Shown here one piece after another: positions 60,906 to 64,000 of a DNA stretch of 64,000 nucleotides. The stretch comes from an uncultured Oceanospirillaceae bacterium (lineage in GTDB: Bacteria; Pseudomonadota; Gammaproteobacteria; Pseudomonadales; Balneatricaceae): assembly GCA_913057435.1 (NCBI GenBank), contig CAJXNY010000008.1, positions 1 to 64,000 of the forward strand, given 5' to 3'. The notes under the pieces were generated by a model. The model saw nothing but the letters and a program-made list of their open reading frames with translations. It was not told where the DNA came from and searched no databases. Position numbers and translations under genes: made by a program. Within the stretch, counting starts at the first letter, position 1, and each line of letters opens with the position of its first letter.

Positions 60906-62379
60906 GGCCACTGTCAGGTTCAGGGGAGGGCAGAGGGATTACCTGAACCTGTGATGGCCGCAGCCCTGGCAGCAGACGTTGCAGAATTTTATAGCTATCT
61001 ACATCAAACGGAGTCTGGTTGGCGAGTGCGAATAGCATGGCAGGCTCAGGTATAACGTCATAGCTGCCCAGATAACGCCACTGATATAGCATATGCCATT
61101 GGTGCTGGTTGGTGCTGGTATGGTGTTCATACACACTGAGTACACCGTCAAAGGGCCACCAGGCGATCTCCAGCGAACTCAGGGCCAGCTTGAGGCGCAT
61201 ATTAAAGCGTTCAGCACTCTCCTCGCCACAACAGGCACCGTCACATTGATTGAGCTGGTAGCGAAAACAGGGGCCGTGGCGTTGTTCCAGCCCCACCTTA
61301 ATACTGCATAGCTGCTTTTTCTTGCATATCCCTTCCAGGGCTTTGAGGGCGTCCGCTGCTTTGCTAAATAAGCCATAGCAGTGGTGGGCCTGTTCGATTG
61401 GTATGCTATCAAAAGGCACCAGCGCAGGCGTCAGGTAGCCATCTGGATCCGCATTCAGTTGCCAGCTGAACAGTGCTTTTTTACGCCGCAGCTGGCGGTT
61501 ATAGAGTGGCTGGTGCTGTTTGATCAGGCGTGACTCGAGCAGCTGTGCCCCCAGGTCTCCGGCGCAGGCAGTGTAATCAATACGTTTCGTCTGCTGCACA
61601 ATCTGTGCTTCTTTACTGTTATGCAGGGCGTCGGAAAAGTGGCTGAACACCCGGGTGCGCAGTTCGATGCTTTTGCCAATATAAAGCAGGCTGTCGTTGT
61701 CACCGTAGAAAAAGTAGACTCCCGGTCCATCTGGCAGCTGATTGAGGTCCTGCAGATTCAGTTGCGGTGGCAGGTGTACTTCACGTATCGCTTTACTTAC
61801 CTGAGCTGCCAGGCAGTCGTAGCCAAAACGTTGCTGCCAGTGGCCCCAGAGCTGGGCCAGGGCCATGGCATCGTCCAGGGCCCGGTGGTGGTTATCAAGC
61901 CGGAGCTGCCAGCGCTGAACCAGGGTGGCCAGGTTATGCTTGTCAAATTCTGGCTGTAACAGGCGGGACAGACGAACGGTGCAGAGGTGGCGTTGGCCGA
62001 GCACCTGATCACAACGCGCCAGCTCGCGGCTCAAAAAGCCGTAATCGAAGCGAACATTGTGGGCGACGATGACCCTGTCCTGCAGTAATGTCTGTACTGC
62101 GTTGTACAGTTTAGAGAAGGCGGGGGCTGCAGCGACCATCTCATTGCTGATGCCGGTTAACTGGCTAATATTGGAAGGGATGCGGATGCCGGGGTTCACC
62201 AGCGAACTGGCAGCTTGCCAGCCATGATCGGCGCTGTACCAGACCAGGCCAATCTCGGTAATCCGGTCGCGGCCCAGGGCTGCGCCGGTGGTTTCAAGGT
62301 CTACAAAGATCAGCCTGTGCAGCCATGTATCTTGCGCCTGTGGGGCTGGAAGCTCTGGTACGCAGCAGGGTGTCAGCAT
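60895..62379 (-). CDS. DnaQ-like exonuclease fused to a GIY-YIG (UvrC/Cho-like) domain
   Basis: 494 residues. The N-terminal part is a DEDDh 3'-5' exonuclease (LIFVDLETTG, VIVAHNVRFDYGFL, HHRALDDAMA), and the second part a GIY-YIG nuclease domain (GPGVYFFYGDNDSLLYIGKS) with a UvrC-like C-terminal Cys cluster (GPCFRYQLNQCDGACC). The architecture matches the DNA polymerase III epsilon-like/Cho fusions thought to help nucleotide excision repair. I take the ATG at 62379; one ten codons earlier is possible. Confidence 0.88.
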   Translation of the reverse strand: MLTPCCVPELPAPQAQDTWLHRLIFVDLETTGAALGRDRITEIGLVWYSADHGWQAASSLVNPGIRIPSNISQLTGISNEMVAAAPAFSKLYNAVQTLLQDRVIVAHNVRFDYGFLSRELARCDQVLGQRHLCTVRLSRLLQPEFDKHNLATLVQRWQLRLDNHHRALDDAMALAQLWGHWQQRFGYDCLAAQVSKAIREVHLPPQLNLQDLNQLPDGPGVYFFYGDNDSLLYIGKSIELRTRVFSHFSDALHNSKEAQIVQQTKRIDYTACAGDLGAQLLESRLIKQHQPLYNRQLRRKKALFSWQLNADPDGYLTPALVPFDSIPIEQAHHCYGLFSKAADALKALEGICKKKQLCSIKVGLEQRHGPCFRYQLNQCDGACCGEESAERFNMRLKLALSSLEIAWWPFDGVLSVYEHHTSTNQHQWHMLYQWRYLGSYDVIPEPAMLFALANQTPFDVDSYKILQRLLPGLRPSQVQVIPLPSPEPDSGPTR

Positions 62380-62423
62380 AATAAGCAGTCGCCTTGAGGG
62401 GAATACCACCTATCATCGTTATT

Positions 62424-63197
62424 TCAGTCTGTGCTGACAATGTCCTGGCGGGGGCGTCGATGCTCTCGGTCAGCAAGGTTGTTTTCGACGCTCATGATGC
62501 TGATCTTCAGCCGCTGGCGTTGATCAGGATCCTCAGGGACTGTTACCGATGGGATATTAATGGTGGTTGATGCAGCATTAACGGCTGGCGGGGCAGACAT
62601 ATCATCGAGCTGTGTCTGCAGTCCGTTCAGCATGGTCTTGAGCATAATACGCATCAATACATCGGTCATTTGTTGTAGATCGCTGCTATCAGAGCTCAAT
62701 GCTGGCAGAATTTCCTGAACTGCTTCGGGTGGCAGAGGTTTGCTGGGCAGCTTGCGCAATGCATCCATCATGGGTTCATCTTTGACGATCCGGGCTTCCA
62801 GTTCGGCTTGCTGGCGTGGGGGCAGTTCCCCGACAACGCCGACAATCGGTTCCAGTCCTTCCATTTCAAACATGCCGATACCGTGAATGGAATCGGAGGT
62901 GATTGATTGGGATGAGCTCAGGCGCTGTAAATGATTCATGACCATGTGGTCATCCAGGCTCTGTTCAACATTGCTGAACTGGCGGGTGGTGGTGCGCAAC
63001 TGGCTTTCGGCAAGTTGCTGCTCACGTTTGAGGTAGTCCCGTGCATCGGGGGAGATGCGAACTTGCTCAGCGTGGTGGATTTTTTGCGTGGTCGTCTGTT
63101 GGTGGTGCTGGCGATCTGCTTCCTGTGTTACCACAGGGTTGTTGCCCGCATTTTGTTGTATCGATGCGCTGGTAGGGCGCGGCTGACCAATATCCAT
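62424..63197 (-). CDS. Hypothetical protein, 257 residues
   Basis: A soluble, Gln/Ser/Asp-rich protein with a disordered N-terminus (ASIQQNAGNNPVVTQEADRQ) and a segment VRISPDARDYLKREQQLAES that recalls flagellar or surface-associated regulatory proteins; I cannot name a family. A hydrophobic stretch is absent. GGAGG precedes the ATG. Confidence 0.6.
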   Translation of the reverse strand: MDIGQPRPTSASIQQNAGNNPVVTQEADRQHHQQTTTQKIHHAEQVRISPDARDYLKREQQLAESQLRTTTRQFSNVEQSLDDHMVMNHLQRLSSSQSITSDSIHGIGMFEMEGLEPIVGVVGELPPRQQAELEARIVKDEPMMDALRKLPSKPLPPEAVQEILPALSSDSSDLQQMTDVLMRIMLKTMLNGLQTQLDDMSAPPAVNAASTTINIPSVTVPEDPDQRQRLKISIMSVENNLADREHRRPRQDIVSTD

Positions 63198-63373
63198 TTA
63201 CTTGCCTCCCATCATGGTAGATACAAAGCTAACCAAACAGTCGGCTTAGTCATACATTTGTACTATTTGTGACCAGTGGTATCGGCATTTGAGGATTTTT
63301 CTGTAGGGAAAAACGTAGTAAAAAAGGGCTAAACCCGTATGATTTGCAGCAAAAATCATGGACTTAACATACT

Positions 63374-63976
63374 ATGCTGAACTTTTCGCCAGCCAGTGAA
63401 CGTAATCAGGCAAAGATTGCTGAGCGGCTTATCCCACTGCTCAAAAAGAGAAGCGTAGTCGATGTTCTGGAAATAGGTAGTGGCTCAGGCCAGCATGCAC
63501 TGTTTTTTTCAGCAGCACTGTCTGAACTCAACTGGCAATGCACGGAAATGCCTGAAAATTTGCCGGCACTGAGGTTAAACCTGGCGGATACGGCGTTTAG
63601 CTTACCCTTGTCACTGGATGTTTCCAGCCGCTGGCCTGATTGCCAGGTAGAGCTGCTGTATAGCGCGAATACGCTGCATATAATGGGTGTTTCTGCCGTT
63701 GAAGCACTGATCCGTGGTGCCGGGAATGTGGTTGTTGAAGGCGGGCTTCTGTGTGTCTATGGGCCTTTTCGTTACGCCGGTGACTTTACCAGCCAGAGTA
63801 ATGCCGAATTTGATTTCTGGCTACGTCAGCGCGACCCACACAGTGGTATCCGTGATTTTGAAGTCATCAACCGACTGGCCATTGAGGCGGGATTTACCTT
63901 GATGGCTGATTATGCGATGCCTGCAAATAATCAATTATTGTTATGGCAAAAAGCCAAAACAGGAAATACTGAATGA
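63374..63976 (+). CDS. DUF938 family SAM-dependent methyltransferase-like protein
   Basis: 200 residues. It begins MLNFSPASERNQAKIAERLI and has VLEIGSGSGQHALFFSAAL (SAM-binding glycine motif) and the conserved YGPFRYAGDFTSQSNAEFDF and RDFEVINRLA blocks of DUF938. Substrate unknown. No clear ribosome-binding site precedes the ATG. The stop overlaps the next start (ATGA). Confidence 0.85.
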   Translation: MLNFSPASERNQAKIAERLIPLLKKRSVVDVLEIGSGSGQHALFFSAALSELNWQCTEMPENLPALRLNLADTAFSLPLSLDVSSRWPDCQVELLYSANTLHIMGVSAVEALIRGAGNVVVEGGLLCVYGPFRYAGDFTSQSNAEFDFWLRQRDPHSGIRDFEVINRLAIEAGFTLMADYAMPANNQLLLWQKAKTGNTE

Positions 63977-64000
63977 GTACGATTCATTATCGAGCATTAC
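63973..64000 (+). CDS. Start of a further gene, cut by the window edge
   Basis: ATG at 63973 overlaps the preceding TGA and opens MSTIHYRAL before the window ends. The coupling suggests a real gene in an operon with the DUF938 gene; too short to identify. Confidence 0.5.

Overview
The window looks like a chromosomal segment of a marine gammaproteobacterium of the Oceanospirillales type. The protein-rich flanks are moderately GC-rich, genes for metabolism and two-component regulation are densely packed, and an AT-rich accessory stretch sits at about 17.4-27.4 kb. This taxonomic reading is an inference from gene content; no rRNA or other marker is present.

Layout. 1-2.2 kb: the 5' end of isocitrate lyase (aceA, minus) with two palindromic operator candidates upstream, then methylthioribose kinase (mtnK). 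2.2-8.7 kb: accessory genes, including an Imm22-like orphan immunity protein, a fatty acid hydroxylase/sterol desaturase, a short Rho paralogue without the N-terminal RNA-binding domain, an RTX/Calx-beta protein, and a decayed patch holding a LysR gene with an internal deletion and a headless SRPBCC gene. 8.7-17.2 kb: small metabolic genes, mostly paired with divergent LysR regulators (GST, DMT transporter with a Rossmann protein, VOC protein), and a secreted CXXCH protein.

17.4-27.4 kb is AT-rich and cassette-like. It carries a Qnr-type pentapeptide repeat protein, lipoproteins, small membrane proteins, an SDR, a TIR-like protein translationally coupled to a four-helix membrane protein, and a HEPN-motif protein directly behind an aberrant tRNA-like gene. 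Several intergenic sites have the architecture of integron attC sites (complementary outer boxes, 3-nt spacers, complementary inner boxes), so I read part of this stretch as a gene-cassette array without an integrase in view. At 23.4-24.2 kb there is a gene-free block of repeated, inverted, structured elements whose stems show compensatory changes.

27.5-40.5 kb is the clearest functional unit. Four genes on the minus strand (two di-haem cytochrome c peroxidase-like proteins, a Tat-exported Rieske protein, and an AioA-like molybdopterin oxidoreductase) have the composition of the dissimilatory iodate reductase cluster idrABP1P2. The divergent operon encodes a HEAT-repeat protein, a membrane PAS histidine kinase and an NtrC-type sigma54 activator. 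The shared intergenic region has a perfect FNR/Anr box placed exactly for a class II promoter of the regulatory operon, and a -24/-12 (sigma54) promoter facing the reductase operon. This suggests a cascade: anoxia, then FNR, then kinase/activator, then sigma54-driven reductase genes.

40.5-64 kb is mostly core: DUF3010, DHH phosphoesterase, DUF2164, a JetABC/MksBEF-type SMC operon without jetD, YtoQ, a BaeSR-like two-component pair, a sensor-only chemoreceptor remnant, an RND efflux pump with a TetR regulator, a phosphatase-like protein lacking its catalytic Cys, TfoX, LuxR, a HAD hydrolase, a DnaQ/GIY-YIG fusion nuclease, a DUF938 methyltransferase, and the first codons of one more gene at the right edge.
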